From Halomonas elongata DSM 2581 (lineage in GTDB: Bacteria > Pseudomonadota > Gammaproteobacteria > Pseudomonadales > Halomonadaceae): a stretch of 64,000 nt of DNA. The position numbers were made by a program, and so were the translations under genes. The notes under the pieces are model-generated. The model was not told the origin of the DNA. It did not search any database and was given only the letters and a program-made list of their open reading frames with translations. This document shows, piece by piece, positions 9,316-17,539 of the stretch (its first letter is position 1; the number at the start of each line of letters is the position of its first letter). Location: the NCBI RefSeq assembly GCF_000196875.2, contig NC_014532.2, forward strand, positions 2,046,001-2,110,000. The letters run 5' to 3'.

Positions 9316-9770
9316 GGCAGCTCGCTCAGCCGCACGCGGCCGGTCAGCCAGGCGACGTCGATGCGCCAGCGCCGGGCGTCGCGCTCGATCACGATGTGGC
9401 CGCCGCTGGCCGCGCCGTCGGGATAGAAGGCAAAGGCCGCCCCCAGTGCCCTGGCGGTGTGCAGCCGCAGGACGACGTCCTCGGGCCATGACACGGGATC
9501 CGCGCCCGGCGCCGACAGTCGACGCCCGGCCAGGTCGAAGGTCGCCCGCACCGGACGGCCGGTCGCGATGGCTTCCACCCGGGCCCCACGCAGGCCGGCC
9601 ACCAGCCCGGACAGCAGGCGACGCTCCTGCGACGCCTGCAGGCCCCGGTCGAGGCCGATGGCCAGGACGGCCGCCGCGACGCCGATCAGCACGATGACCA
9701 CGAGCAGTTCGAGCAGCGTGAAGCCGCGCGCCCGACGCGCGGGCCCGTCATGCCAGGGAGTGGAGACCAT
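9312..9770 (-). CDS. gspH: minor pseudopilin GspH
   Basis: A 152-residue pseudopilin with leader ending RRARG, then FTLLELLVVIVLIGVAAAVL. It carries the GspH-type C-terminal domain with VEAIATGRPVRATFDLAGR and a terminal VAWLTGRVRL. GAGG precedes the ATG at 9770 by 7 nt. The gap to gspG is only 9 bp. It links the tip complex to the major pseudopilin shaft. Confidence 0.9.
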   Translation of the reverse strand: MVSTPWHDGPARRARGFTLLELLVVIVLIGVAAAVLAIGLDRGLQASQERRLLSGLVAGLRGARVEAIATGRPVRATFDLAGRRLSAPGADPVSWPEDVVLRLHTARALGAAFAFYPDGAASGGHIVIERDARRWRIDVAWLTGRVRLSELP

Positions 9771-9779
9771 CGGTCTGCC

Positions 9780-10202
9780 TCACTCCCAGTTGCCGACATC
9801 GGCACTGAAGCCCTCGCCGCCGGGCGCGCCGTCCTGACCGTAGAAGATCAGGTCAAACGAACCGTGCTCGCCGGGGAAGCGGTAGCCGAAGGCGTGGCCG
9901 AACGGGTCGCGCAGGTCCGACGCCTTGGCGTAGGGCCCCATCCACTGCGCGTTCCCCTCGGGGGCGTGCAGCAGCTGATCGAGGTTCGCGGGCGGTGCGC
10001 CCATGTCCAGCGCATAGCTCTCGATCTTCATGCTCAGGCTGGCCAGCTGGGCCTTGCCGGCGCCGTACTTGCCCTTGTCGACGTTGCCGCCGACCTGCCT
10101 GACGACGATGGTGGCGATGACGCCCAGCAGCACGATGACGGCGAGCATCTCGAGCAGGGTGAAACCGGACTGGCGTGTCGGGCGGCGATGGGGCGATGGC
10201 AT
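9780..10202 (-). CDS. gspG: major pseudopilin GspG
   Basis: A 140-residue protein: leader ending RQSG, then FTLLEMLAVIVLLGVIATIVV and the conserved GspG core with DKGKYGAGKAQLASLSMKIE, WMGPYAKASDLRDPFGHAFGY and a terminal DVGNWE. This is the subunit of the pseudopilus shaft that pushes substrates through GspD. The ATG at 10202 is preferred because AGAGGAACG precedes it; the upstream frame to 10229 has no ribosome-binding site. Confidence 0.93.
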   Translation of the reverse strand: MPSPHRRPTRQSGFTLLEMLAVIVLLGVIATIVVRQVGGNVDKGKYGAGKAQLASLSMKIESYALDMGAPPANLDQLLHAPEGNAQWMGPYAKASDLRDPFGHAFGYRFPGEHGSFDLIFYGQDGAPGGEGFSADVGNWE

Positions 10203-10273
10203 GGGGCGTTCCTCTATCGAAGTGAACATCAGGGATGGGCGAAACGAGCATCGGGCTGGGGGCGAAACGAGCG

Positions 10274-11473
10274 TCAGATATGGCTCGTCAGGCTCATCAG
10301 CGGGAGCATGATCGCGAACATGATCACCGCGACCAGCACGGTCATGACGAGAGTGAGCGTCGGCACCAGGGCCGCGAGCAGACGCTCGATGGTGCGCCGG
10401 GTCTCGACGTCGAACGTCTCGGCGACCTTATTGAGCATCTCGGCGAGCGTGCCCGAATGCTCGCCGACGTCGATCATCTGCACCGCCAGCTCGGGCAGCA
10501 GAGGTGGCGTCTCCAGTGCGGCGGCGAACCGCTCGCCGCCCTTGACCGCCTCGGTGGCCCGCTGCAGGTGATCGCGGATGGCGTGATTGACGCCGACGTC
10601 GCGGGCGATGGCCAGCGCCGAGAGCAGCGTGACGCCATTGCCCAGCAGCGTGCCGAGGGTGCGCGCCAGTCGCGCGGTCTCCAGGCGCTGGATCAGCGGC
10701 CCCAGTCCCCGCAGGCGCAGCAGCCATCGGTCCTGGGCCAGCCGCGTCTGCGGCCGACGCCGCGCGGCCAGCAGCAGCGTTGGCAGCCCGACCAGCGCCA
10801 GCAGCACCACCAGTCCCCAGTCGTTGAGGAAGCCGCTGGTCGCCAGGATGGCGCGGGTCACCGACGGCAGGGGCACGCCGAGATCGCGGAAGATCGGCAC
10901 GAACTGCGGCACCACATAGGTAAGCAGCAGCGCGACGGAGCCGATCACGCCAACCACCAGGAACAGCGGGTAGATCATCGCGTTGATCACCTCGCCCCGC
11001 AGGTTCTGGCTGCGCTCGAGATCGTCGCCGAGCTGCGCCAGGGTCTCGTCGAGCACGCCGCTGGCCTCCCCCGCCCGCACCAGGCTGACGTAGAACGGCG
11101 AGAAGGTCTCGGCGTGTCGCGCCAGGGCGGCGGAGATCGGACGGCCAGCCTTGACGTCGTCGCGCAGTGCCTCGAGCAACGCCCGAGGGCGTGCCCCGCG
11201 CAGTTGGCGGTGCAGCGTCGTCAGCGCCTTGTCAAGCGGCTGGCCGGCGGCGATGAGCGTGGCGAGCTGCTGGGTGAAGCGGACACGCTCGGCAGGCGTG
11301 AAGGCGCTGGGGCGCCGGCGCTCGCCGAACAGGCGAGCGCCGCGCTTGAGGTCGAGCACCAGCAGGCCCTGCCCCTGGAGCTCGCGCGCCGCAGCGGCCT
11401 CGTCGGCGGCCTCGAGCCGGCCACGGTGCTGGCGGCCGTCGCCGTCCAGCGCCTGATACAGGAAGGTCGGCAT
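10274..11473 (-). CDS. gspF: type II secretion platform protein GspF
   Basis: A 399-residue polytopic inner-membrane protein with two T2SSF domains (about 65-185 and 270-390), each followed by long hydrophobic helices (YPLFLVVGVIGSVALLLTYVV; LTLVMTVLVAVIMFAIMLPLM). It anchors the pseudopilus assembly machinery. The start MPTFLYQALDGDG at 11473 has GGGGAG at good distance; an in-frame GTG at 11479 would overlap the gspE stop but leaves no ribosome-binding site. Confidence 0.92.
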   Translation of the reverse strand: MPTFLYQALDGDGRQHRGRLEAADEAAAARELQGQGLLVLDLKRGARLFGERRRPSAFTPAERVRFTQQLATLIAAGQPLDKALTTLHRQLRGARPRALLEALRDDVKAGRPISAALARHAETFSPFYVSLVRAGEASGVLDETLAQLGDDLERSQNLRGEVINAMIYPLFLVVGVIGSVALLLTYVVPQFVPIFRDLGVPLPSVTRAILATSGFLNDWGLVVLLALVGLPTLLLAARRRPQTRLAQDRWLLRLRGLGPLIQRLETARLARTLGTLLGNGVTLLSALAIARDVGVNHAIRDHLQRATEAVKGGERFAAALETPPLLPELAVQMIDVGEHSGTLAEMLNKVAETFDVETRRTIERLLAALVPTLTLVMTVLVAVIMFAIMLPLMSLTSHI

Positions 11474-11475
11474 GC

Positions 11476-13170
11476 TCACTCCCCGCTCGTCACGCGCAGG
11501 ACCTCATCGAGCGAGGTGACGCCGGCCAGGGCCTGGCGCAGGCCATCCTCGTGGAGCGTGACCAGCCCCTTCTCGCGGGCGGCGGCCTCCAGCGTCGCGG
11601 CATCGGCGTGGCCCATCAGCAGGCCCCGCAGCGCCTCGTCCATGGTCAGCAGCTCGGTGATGGCGCTGCGGCCGCGGTAGCCGCCGCCCTCGGCGTCCGG
11701 ATCGGGGCGGTAGAGCATGATCGGGCGCTCGTCGGTGTAGCGATCGAGGCGGTGGCGCCGGATCAGCTCCTTCGGAGCTTCGAAGGCGATGCGGGTCGCC
11801 GGGTCGAGCCGGCGCACCAGCCGCTGGGCCAGGATGCCCTGCAGCGTCGACGCCAGCAGGTAGCGCTCCATGCCCATGTCGAGCAGCCGGGTGATGCTGG
11901 CCGCGGCGCTGTTGGTGTGCAGCGTCGAGAGCACCAGGTGGCCGGTCAGTGACGACTGGATGGCGATGCGCGAGGTCTCCAGGTCGCGCATCTCGCCGAT
12001 CATGATCACGTCGGGGTCCTGGCGCACGATCGAGCGCAGCGCCTGAGCGAACCCGAGCCCGATGGCCGGCTTGACCTGGATCTGATTGATGCCCGGCAGC
12101 TGGTACTCCACCGGGTCCTCCACGGTAATGATCTTGCGCTCCTCGGTGTTCAGCCCCGAGAGCGCGGTGTAGAGCGTGGTCGTCTTGCCCGAGCCGGTCG
12201 GCCCGGTCACCAGGAAGACGCCGTGGGGGCGCGCCATCATCCGTTCGATCCGCGCTCGCGTCTCGCCGACGATGCCCAGGCTTTCGAAGTCGAGGCTGAC
12301 GGTCTCCCGGTCGAGCAGGCGCATCACCACGGACTCGCCGAAGCCGGTCGGCACCGTCGAGACGCGCAGGTCCAGCTCGCGGCCCTGGAGGCGGATCATG
12401 ATGCGGCCGTCCTGGGGCAGGCGGCGCTCGGCGATGTCCAGCCGCGCCAGGATCTTCAGGCGCGAGATGACCGCCGCGGCGTGGCCCGCCGGCGGCGTCT
12501 CGCCCTCCGTCAGCACCCCATCGACCCGATAGCGGATCCGCAGCCGATCCTCGAAGGGCTCGACGTGGATGTCCGACGCCCGCCGGTCGACGGCCTGCTG
12601 CAGCATGAGGTTGACCAGCCGGATGACGGGCGCCTCGGAGGCCATGTCCTTGAGCTGCTCGATGTCGTCCTCGGTGGCCGGGCCGACCTCGAGCGAGGCG
12701 TCCTGCGCCTCCGCGGCCTGGCGATCCTCGCCGTGGACCCGGTCGATCAGCGCGTCCAGCTCGTCGTCGGTGGCCAGGCTCACCTCGAGCGGCCTCTGGA
12801 CCCGGTAGGCCACCGCCTCGAGGCCGGGCACCGAGACCGGCACCCCGGCGACGACCCGCAGGGCCTGGCCCGCCTCGTCCACCGCGACGACCCCGTGATG
12901 GCGGGCGAAGCGCATCGAGCCGACGGGCGAGGCCTCGGCGGCCGCCCCCCCGTCGCACCAGCGCGGCAGCCCGCTCAGGGCGGCGTAGGCCGCGACCATC
13001 TCCGCGCTCTTTACCGCGCCGAGGCGCAGCAGCGTCCTGAGCCGCCCGACCTCGCCGTCGCCCCGGGACGCCTCCAGCCGCCGGGCCCGCTCGATGTCGG
13101 TCGCCGCGAGCGCACCGGTCTCTCGCAACCGGTCGCAGATCGCCTGCGTCGATGGAATGTCTGGAAGCAT
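11476..13170 (-). CDS. gspE: type II secretion ATPase GspE
   Basis: A cytoplasmic secretion ATPase of about 564 residues that powers pseudopilus assembly. An N-terminal GspE domain is followed by the ATPase core: VNLMLQQAVDRRASDIHVEP, Walker A GPTGSGKTTT, Asp box ITVEDPVEYQLPG, Walker B IMIGEMRDLET, His box LSTLHTNSA. Many GspE proteins carry a zinc tetracysteine (two CxxC pairs) between LAQRLVRRL and the GYRGR motif; here that stretch has no cysteine at all. The start MLPDIPSTQ (13170) is preferred over an ATG at 13224, which lacks a ribosome-binding site; even so only a weak GGGTGG is seen. First gene of the operon. Confidence 0.93.
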   Translation of the reverse strand: MLPDIPSTQAICDRLRETGALAATDIERARRLEASRGDGEVGRLRTLLRLGAVKSAEMVAAYAALSGLPRWCDGGAAAEASPVGSMRFARHHGVVAVDEAGQALRVVAGVPVSVPGLEAVAYRVQRPLEVSLATDDELDALIDRVHGEDRQAAEAQDASLEVGPATEDDIEQLKDMASEAPVIRLVNLMLQQAVDRRASDIHVEPFEDRLRIRYRVDGVLTEGETPPAGHAAAVISRLKILARLDIAERRLPQDGRIMIRLQGRELDLRVSTVPTGFGESVVMRLLDRETVSLDFESLGIVGETRARIERMMARPHGVFLVTGPTGSGKTTTLYTALSGLNTEERKIITVEDPVEYQLPGINQIQVKPAIGLGFAQALRSIVRQDPDVIMIGEMRDLETSRIAIQSSLTGHLVLSTLHTNSAAASITRLLDMGMERYLLASTLQGILAQRLVRRLDPATRIAFEAPKELIRRHRLDRYTDERPIMLYRPDPDAEGGGYRGRSAITELLTMDEALRGLLMGHADAATLEAAAREKGLVTLHEDGLRQALAGVTSLDEVLRVTSGE

Positions 13171-13473
13171 GGGAACACCACCCGAGACGCGCGTGGCTTC
13201 GCGACGAGCCGGCGAAGAACGCATGAACGAAATATTCGGTAAAAGCTGGAGCCTTCAGGGCGAAACGCCTCGAGCTTTTCACGACATTGATGCCGTGTTT
13301 TACGCCAGGCTTCGAGCGAAAAGGCGTCGCCATCACTTCGGCCACTCAGCAAGCATCGCCACTCGGCGCCAGAAGCTGTCTCCGAATGGCGTCACTCGAA
13401 ATTGTCGAGATTGTCGACTCGCCTTCGGGGCCTTGGCGTCCGAAAGGCGAACATCCCTCAGGGATGCGCGGCA

Positions 13474-13490
13474 CGTTAACACTCGTTAAC
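13474..13490. promoter_or_regulatory. direct repeat CGTTAAC x2 at one-turn spacing
   Basis: Two identical 7-mers CGTTAAC start exactly 10 bp apart, upstream of the gspE operon, placing them on one DNA face. This looks like a tandem half-site for a regulator, though no protein is assignable. Confidence 0.3.
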
Positions 13491-13741
13491 CCTAACGGCA
13501 ACTCGGTTTTAGTAACGCCATGCACACGCCGCAATAAAGGCCATAATACAGAAATATTTTCTTTAAAGATGACAAAAACAGTAAATTATTCCAAATCATA
13601 CAGAGAACGACCATCGACGCGTCGCCGCAGAGGGCCTCATGCCCACCGACGCCGGCCATGATGCCGGCGGTCGACATCGCTAAAACCTAATTCGTATTAA
13701 GATCTTGATTTTTTCGGTTTGACGCTGAAGACTCTCGCCCA

Positions 13742-13769
13742 ATCATGCCCCCTTTCTGGGGAGCATGAT
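13742..13769. promoter_or_regulatory. inverted repeat upstream of the small exported protein
   Basis: ATCATGCCCCC and GGGGAGCATGAT form a near-perfect stem with a 5-nt loop about 33 bp before the ATG at 13802. There is no T-tract. It could be an operator or a 5' UTR hairpin. Confidence 0.4.
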
Positions 13770-13801
13770 GAAAAATCATGACACCGTTGAGGGAATAATC
13801 T

Positions 13802-14092
13802 ATGAAAAAGGTGCTACCCATCATCACTCTGTCGGTGATGATATCGACACCCGTTATGGCCAACCCTGGCCAGGAAAGCGAGCATGCCCACCAGGAAAAC
13901 TGGCAGGAGGCCAGGGCGCATTATCAGGAAAAGAGGGATCGGATCTCCGGCGCCGACCGGCTGCCGAAACGCGACACGCCGCGGGACAACGCCTTTCTCG
14001 ACGCCCCGGTGGACACCAGCGATTCGCCCGACCTGTCGTCGGACAACGTCTGCACCGAGTGCGATCTCTACAACGACGCCAGCCGCGACTGA
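13802..14092 (+). CDS. small exported protein of unknown function
   Basis: A 96-residue protein with a clear Sec signal peptide (MKKVLPIITLSVMISTPVMA, cleavage before NPG). The mature part of about 76 residues is strongly hydrophilic: a charged helix-prone stretch (ESEHAHQENWQEARAHYQEK), a middle with RDTPRDNAFLDAPVDTSDS, and an end containing VCTECDLY, the only two cysteines of the mature protein, in a CxxC arrangement. GAGGGA precedes the ATG. Only 13 bp separate it from the GH3 gene, so the two are probably co-transcribed. I do not recognise the family; a periplasmic or T2SS-linked accessory role is speculation. Confidence 0.7.
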   Translation: MKKVLPIITLSVMISTPVMANPGQESEHAHQENWQEARAHYQEKRDRISGADRLPKRDTPRDNAFLDAPVDTSDSPDLSSDNVCTECDLYNDASRD

Positions 14093-14105
14093 AAGGATGC
14101 GACCC

Positions 14106-16799
14106 GTGACAACGACCGGAAAGACGCTGGGCCTCGGCCTCGTGGCGCTCGGCGCCCTGCAACCCGTGATCTCCCAGGCCGAGGAGGCCCCGACGGAATG
14201 GCAGCGCGTGGAGGCGCGCGTCGGCTCGATCCTCGACAACATGAGCCTGTCGGAGAAGATCAACTACACCGGCGTGGATGACGGCCACATGTTTCCGCGC
14301 CTCGACAAGTGGGGCATCGAGGGCACCGTCGCCTACGACTCCTCGCTGGGCGTCCACGTCAACAACGCCACCTTCGGCGCGCAGTTCCCGTCGCTGACGG
14401 CGCTGTCCGCCACCTGGAACATTGACCGCGCCGAGCAGTACGGCCTGGCCATCGGCTACGAGACCCGCCTGTCCGGCGGCCAGCAGATGCTCTCGCCCTC
14501 GGTGAACCTGTACCGCACGCCGTTCGGCGGCCGCGCCGCCGAGAATATCAGCGGCGAGGACCCCTTCCTCGGCGCGGTGATGGCCCCGGCCGTGGTCAAC
14601 GGCATCCAGGCCCAGGGCATCCAGGCCAGCGGCAAGCACTACCTGGCCAACGAGCAGGAAGCCAACCGCCAGAACGTCGACATCCACGTCGACGAGCGCA
14701 CGCTGCGCGAGCTCTACCTGCCGGGCTTCGAGTCGATGGTCAAGAACGCGGACATCGCCTCGATCATGTGCGGGTTCAACAAGATCAACGGCGACTACGC
14801 CTGCGAGAACCACCACCTGATCACGGACATCCTGAAGGGCGAATGGGGCTATCAGGGCTCGGTGATCTCCGACTTCAACGCCATCCACGACCCGCTCAAG
14901 GGCGCCTGGGCCGGCACCGACCTCGACATGCCGACAGGCCTGCAGTTCACCGAAGAGAAGCTGATGCCGCTGCTGTGGAGCGGCCAGCTGACCGAGGACG
15001 TCATCGACGACAAGGTACGGCGCAACCTGCGCGCGGTCATCAAGTACGACTTCCAGGAGAACATGAACACCGCGCAGCCGCTGGAGCATCCGGAATACGG
15101 CGCGCGCTCGGCGCTGGACACGGCGCGTGAAGGCATCGTGCTGCTGCGCAACGAGGACAACCGTCACGGCCAGCCGCTGCTGCCGCTGGACCGCGACGCC
15201 AAGATCGCCGTGATCGGCAACATCGCCGACGAGGCGCCGCCCACCCCGTTCGGCACGGCAAACGCCACGCCGGAGACCTACATCTCCGAGCTGGCCGGCC
15301 TGCGCCAGCTGGCCGAGCGCTCCTCTCGGGTGACCTACCTCTCGAGCATGAGCCTCGATCCGGAGACCGCCGAGTGGCACCTGCCGGGCGACAAGCCGAA
15401 CCATGCCGGCGAGCGCGGCGTGAAGGCCGAGTACTTCGACAACGCCACGCTGTCCGGCGAACCGGCGGAGACGCGCGTCGAGCCGGGCGTGAACCTGAAC
15501 TGGATGACCGGCACCAACGAGACCAGCACGGGCAGCACCTCGCTCTCCGACGTCTCGACCACCGCCGGCGACTTCTCGGCCCGTTTCACCACCACCATCG
15601 AACCGACCACCACCGGCCGCCAGGTCTTCAAGGTGCGTGCGGACGGCCCCTACAAGCTGTGGGTCGACGGTGAGCTGGTGCTGGAGAGCGACGGCGTGCC
15701 GTACTCCTCCGACGTGGTCAACGCGCTGGTGACCTCCGGTCAGACCCAGCGGCTTCGCGCCGGCCGCTCGTACGACGTCAGGCTCGAGTACCGCCGCCTG
15801 CAGGACAACTTCACCGCGGTGCTGGGCGGCCTGACCGGCGTCCAGATGAGCTGGGCCGCCATGCAGCCGCCGCACAACCTGGCACGCTACGATGCCGTGG
15901 TGGTCGCGGTGGGCAACACCAACGAGAACGAGGGCGAGGCCTCCGACCACGACTACGCGCTGCCCGACCAGCAAGCCGAGCAGATCGCCAACGTGGCCAG
16001 CGCCAACCCCAACACCGTGGTGGTGATGCACGGCGGCGGCATCTCGGACATGACGCCCTGGATCGACCGGGTCGGCGCGGCCCTGCAGGTCTGGAACCCG
16101 GGCCAGCAGGCCGGGCAGGCGCTGGCCGAGATCCTGTATGGCGAGGTGAATCCGTCCGGCAAGCTGCCGATGACCATCGATCGCGACATCAAGGACAACC
16201 CGAGCTATGCGTCCTACCCGGACCCGGCACTCTACCGTGGCGAGGACGCCCTGACCGAGATGGATTACAGCGAAGGCCTCTACGTGGGCTACCGCGGCTA
16301 TGATGAGAAGTCGGCCACGCCGCTGTTCCCGTTCGGCTTCGGACTGTCCTACACCACCTTCGACTATGCCGACCTGCAGCTGTCGTCCAACGTGATGACG
16401 CCGGGCAACACCATCGACGTGTCGTTCACCCTGACCAACACCGGCGATCGCGCCGGCTTCGAGGTGGCCCAGCTCTACGTGCAGCCGCTGGACCCCAAGG
16501 CCGACCGTCCGGTGAAGGAGCTCAAGGGCTTCACCAAGGTGTACCTCGAGCCCGGAGAGAGCCGGACGGCGAGCATCCCGATCGATGCCCGCTCGCTGGC
16601 CTACTACACCCAGCGCACCGACAGCTGGGACGTGGATGCGGGCGACTACCGCATCCGCGTGGGCGGAAGCTCCGTGGACCTGCCCCTGAACCGGACGCTC
16701 ACCACCCTGATGGACCAGCAGCTGACGACGCGCGACAGCAACCCGCTGCCGGCGCCGGTGCAGCAGGCCGTCCAGGTCGACCCCAGCCAGACCTACTGA
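14106..16799 (+). CDS. exported GH3 beta-glucosidase with PA14 domain
   Basis: A glycoside hydrolase family 3 enzyme of about 897 residues. After a signal peptide (LGLGLVALGALQPVISQA) comes the GH3 barrel with KHYLANEQE and nucleophile Asp in VISDFNAIHD, then the GH3 C-terminal domain, interrupted around residues 430-570 by a PA14 insert (VKAEYFDNATLSG ... YKLWVDGELV), and a fibronectin-like C-terminal domain (VSFTLTNTGDRAGFEVAQLYV). GH3 enzymes with PA14 typically cleave terminal beta-glucosides. GTG at 14106 is preferred because AAAGGA sits 8 nt before it; an in-frame ATG at 14097 abuts that site. Its position beside the T2SS operon makes it a candidate substrate. Confidence 0.9.
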   Translation: MTTTGKTLGLGLVALGALQPVISQAEEAPTEWQRVEARVGSILDNMSLSEKINYTGVDDGHMFPRLDKWGIEGTVAYDSSLGVHVNNATFGAQFPSLTALSATWNIDRAEQYGLAIGYETRLSGGQQMLSPSVNLYRTPFGGRAAENISGEDPFLGAVMAPAVVNGIQAQGIQASGKHYLANEQEANRQNVDIHVDERTLRELYLPGFESMVKNADIASIMCGFNKINGDYACENHHLITDILKGEWGYQGSVISDFNAIHDPLKGAWAGTDLDMPTGLQFTEEKLMPLLWSGQLTEDVIDDKVRRNLRAVIKYDFQENMNTAQPLEHPEYGARSALDTAREGIVLLRNEDNRHGQPLLPLDRDAKIAVIGNIADEAPPTPFGTANATPETYISELAGLRQLAERSSRVTYLSSMSLDPETAEWHLPGDKPNHAGERGVKAEYFDNATLSGEPAETRVEPGVNLNWMTGTNETSTGSTSLSDVSTTAGDFSARFTTTIEPTTTGRQVFKVRADGPYKLWVDGELVLESDGVPYSSDVVNALVTSGQTQRLRAGRSYDVRLEYRRLQDNFTAVLGGLTGVQMSWAAMQPPHNLARYDAVVVAVGNTNENEGEASDHDYALPDQQAEQIANVASANPNTVVVMHGGGISDMTPWIDRVGAALQVWNPGQQAGQALAEILYGEVNPSGKLPMTIDRDIKDNPSYASYPDPALYRGEDALTEMDYSEGLYVGYRGYDEKSATPLFPFGFGLSYTTFDYADLQLSSNVMTPGNTIDVSFTLTNTGDRAGFEVAQLYVQPLDPKADRPVKELKGFTKVYLEPGESRTASIPIDARSLAYYTQRTDSWDVDAGDYRIRVGGSSVDLPLNRTLTTLMDQQLTTRDSNPLPAPVQQAVQVDPSQTY

Positions 16800-16806
16800 G
16801 GCCGAC

Positions 16807-16834
16807 CCCGCCGCCCGGATCGCCGGGCGGCGGG
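16807..16834. terminator. strong hairpin after the GH3 gene
   Basis: Perfect 12-bp stem CCCGCCGCCCGG / CCGGGCGGCGGG with loop ATCG, 7 bp after the GH3 stop. No T-tract. A second perfect 10-bp stem (AGCGGGCGCG-TCA-CGCGCCCGCT, 16838-16860) overlaps the stop codon of the convergent tetR gene. Confidence 0.6.
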
Positions 16835-16847
16835 TGGAGCGGGCGCG

Positions 16848-17501
16848 TCACGCGCCCGCTCCCTCGCGCCGGATGGCCTCGGCCAGCCGGCGCAGATAGC
16901 CGTCGAAGACGGCGACCGCGTCCACCTCCCCCTGGCTGCGCAGCCACTGAATCTGCAACCCGTCCATCACCGCAAACATCTCGGTCACGACGGCGTCGAC
17001 GTCGACGTCCGACCGCACCTCCCCCACCTCGATCAGCTGGCGCAGATGCCCCCGCGCGTGGTCATGGGTCAGCGCGAACTTCTCCTGCTGCCAGACATGC
17101 GCCGGATGCTCGCTGGACAGGCTCTCGACGTTGATCCGCATCGCCGCCTGGCACTCCTGGCGGCTCTCGACGCTGAAGCGCAGGCTCATGACGGCGAAGG
17201 CCACGAAGCCGTCGAGCGTCGGCGCCATCTCCAGCGCGGCGAACTTCTCCGTCACCCGTCGATCGCGCCGCGCCAGCAGCGCCTCGAGCAACGCCGTCTT
17301 GTTGGGGAAGTGATGCAGCAGCCCGACCGGGGTGATACCCACGCGCTCGGCGACGCGGCGCATCGAGGCGGCCTCGTAGCCGTGCTCGGCGAACACCGCC
17401 GTGGCGGCGTCGAGCAGCGCCTCCCGGCGCTTCTCCCCCTTCGGGGCGCGCCGGCGGCGGACCGGCCTGTCGTGGGACGTTTCGTATTCGACATCGGACA
17501 T
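16848..17501 (-). CDS. TetR-family regulator
   Basis: A 217-residue one-component regulator: N-terminal TetR helix-turn-helix at about 25-70 (ALLDAATAVFAEHGYEAASM, VAERVGITPVGLLHHFPNKTALLEAL) and a C-terminal ligand-binding domain rich in His and Gln (HPAHVWQQEKFALTHDHARGH). It lies 38 bp downstream of the MATE gene on the same strand, so it probably controls that exporter. It resembles but cannot be equated with BetI. The ligand is unknown. Confidence 0.8.
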   Translation of the reverse strand: MSDVEYETSHDRPVRRRRAPKGEKRREALLDAATAVFAEHGYEAASMRRVAERVGITPVGLLHHFPNKTALLEALLARRDRRVTEKFAALEMAPTLDGFVAFAVMSLRFSVESRQECQAAMRINVESLSSEHPAHVWQQEKFALTHDHARGHLRQLIEVGEVRSDVDVDAVVTEMFAVMDGLQIQWLRSQGEVDAVAVFDGYLRRLAEAIRREGAGA

Positions 17502-17539
17502 GGCGAGCGCTCCGGAGGTCTGTGATTACGGAAAGGATG

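Larger units (their letters stand above)
13171..13801. other. intergenic region between divergent gspE and 13802
   Basis: About 630 bp without a convincing gene. The middle is A+T-rich (13540-13600), unlike both flanks, and must hold the divergent promoters. Visible structure: a palindrome CATCCCT-C-AGGGATG at 13452-13466, two direct CGTTAAC copies (13474-13480 and 13484-13490), an inverted GCCGGC pair near 13655-13675, and the hairpin at 13742-13769 listed separately. No start with good coding character was found. Confidence 0.5.

Noticed and set aside
13854..16031. 725-codon open frame on the minus strand opposite the GH3 gene
   Set aside because: It mirrors the codon pattern of the real GH3 gene, is rich in His, Val and Arg and has no domain; a shadow of high-G+C coding DNA. 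The long antisense frames at 46520-49180 and 17522-19135 were rejected for the same reason.
16848..17501. Considered as BetI, because a betaine-aldehyde-type dehydrogenase lies at the left edge
   Set aside because: It is 15 kb away, adjoins a MATE exporter, and lacks a bet operon context.
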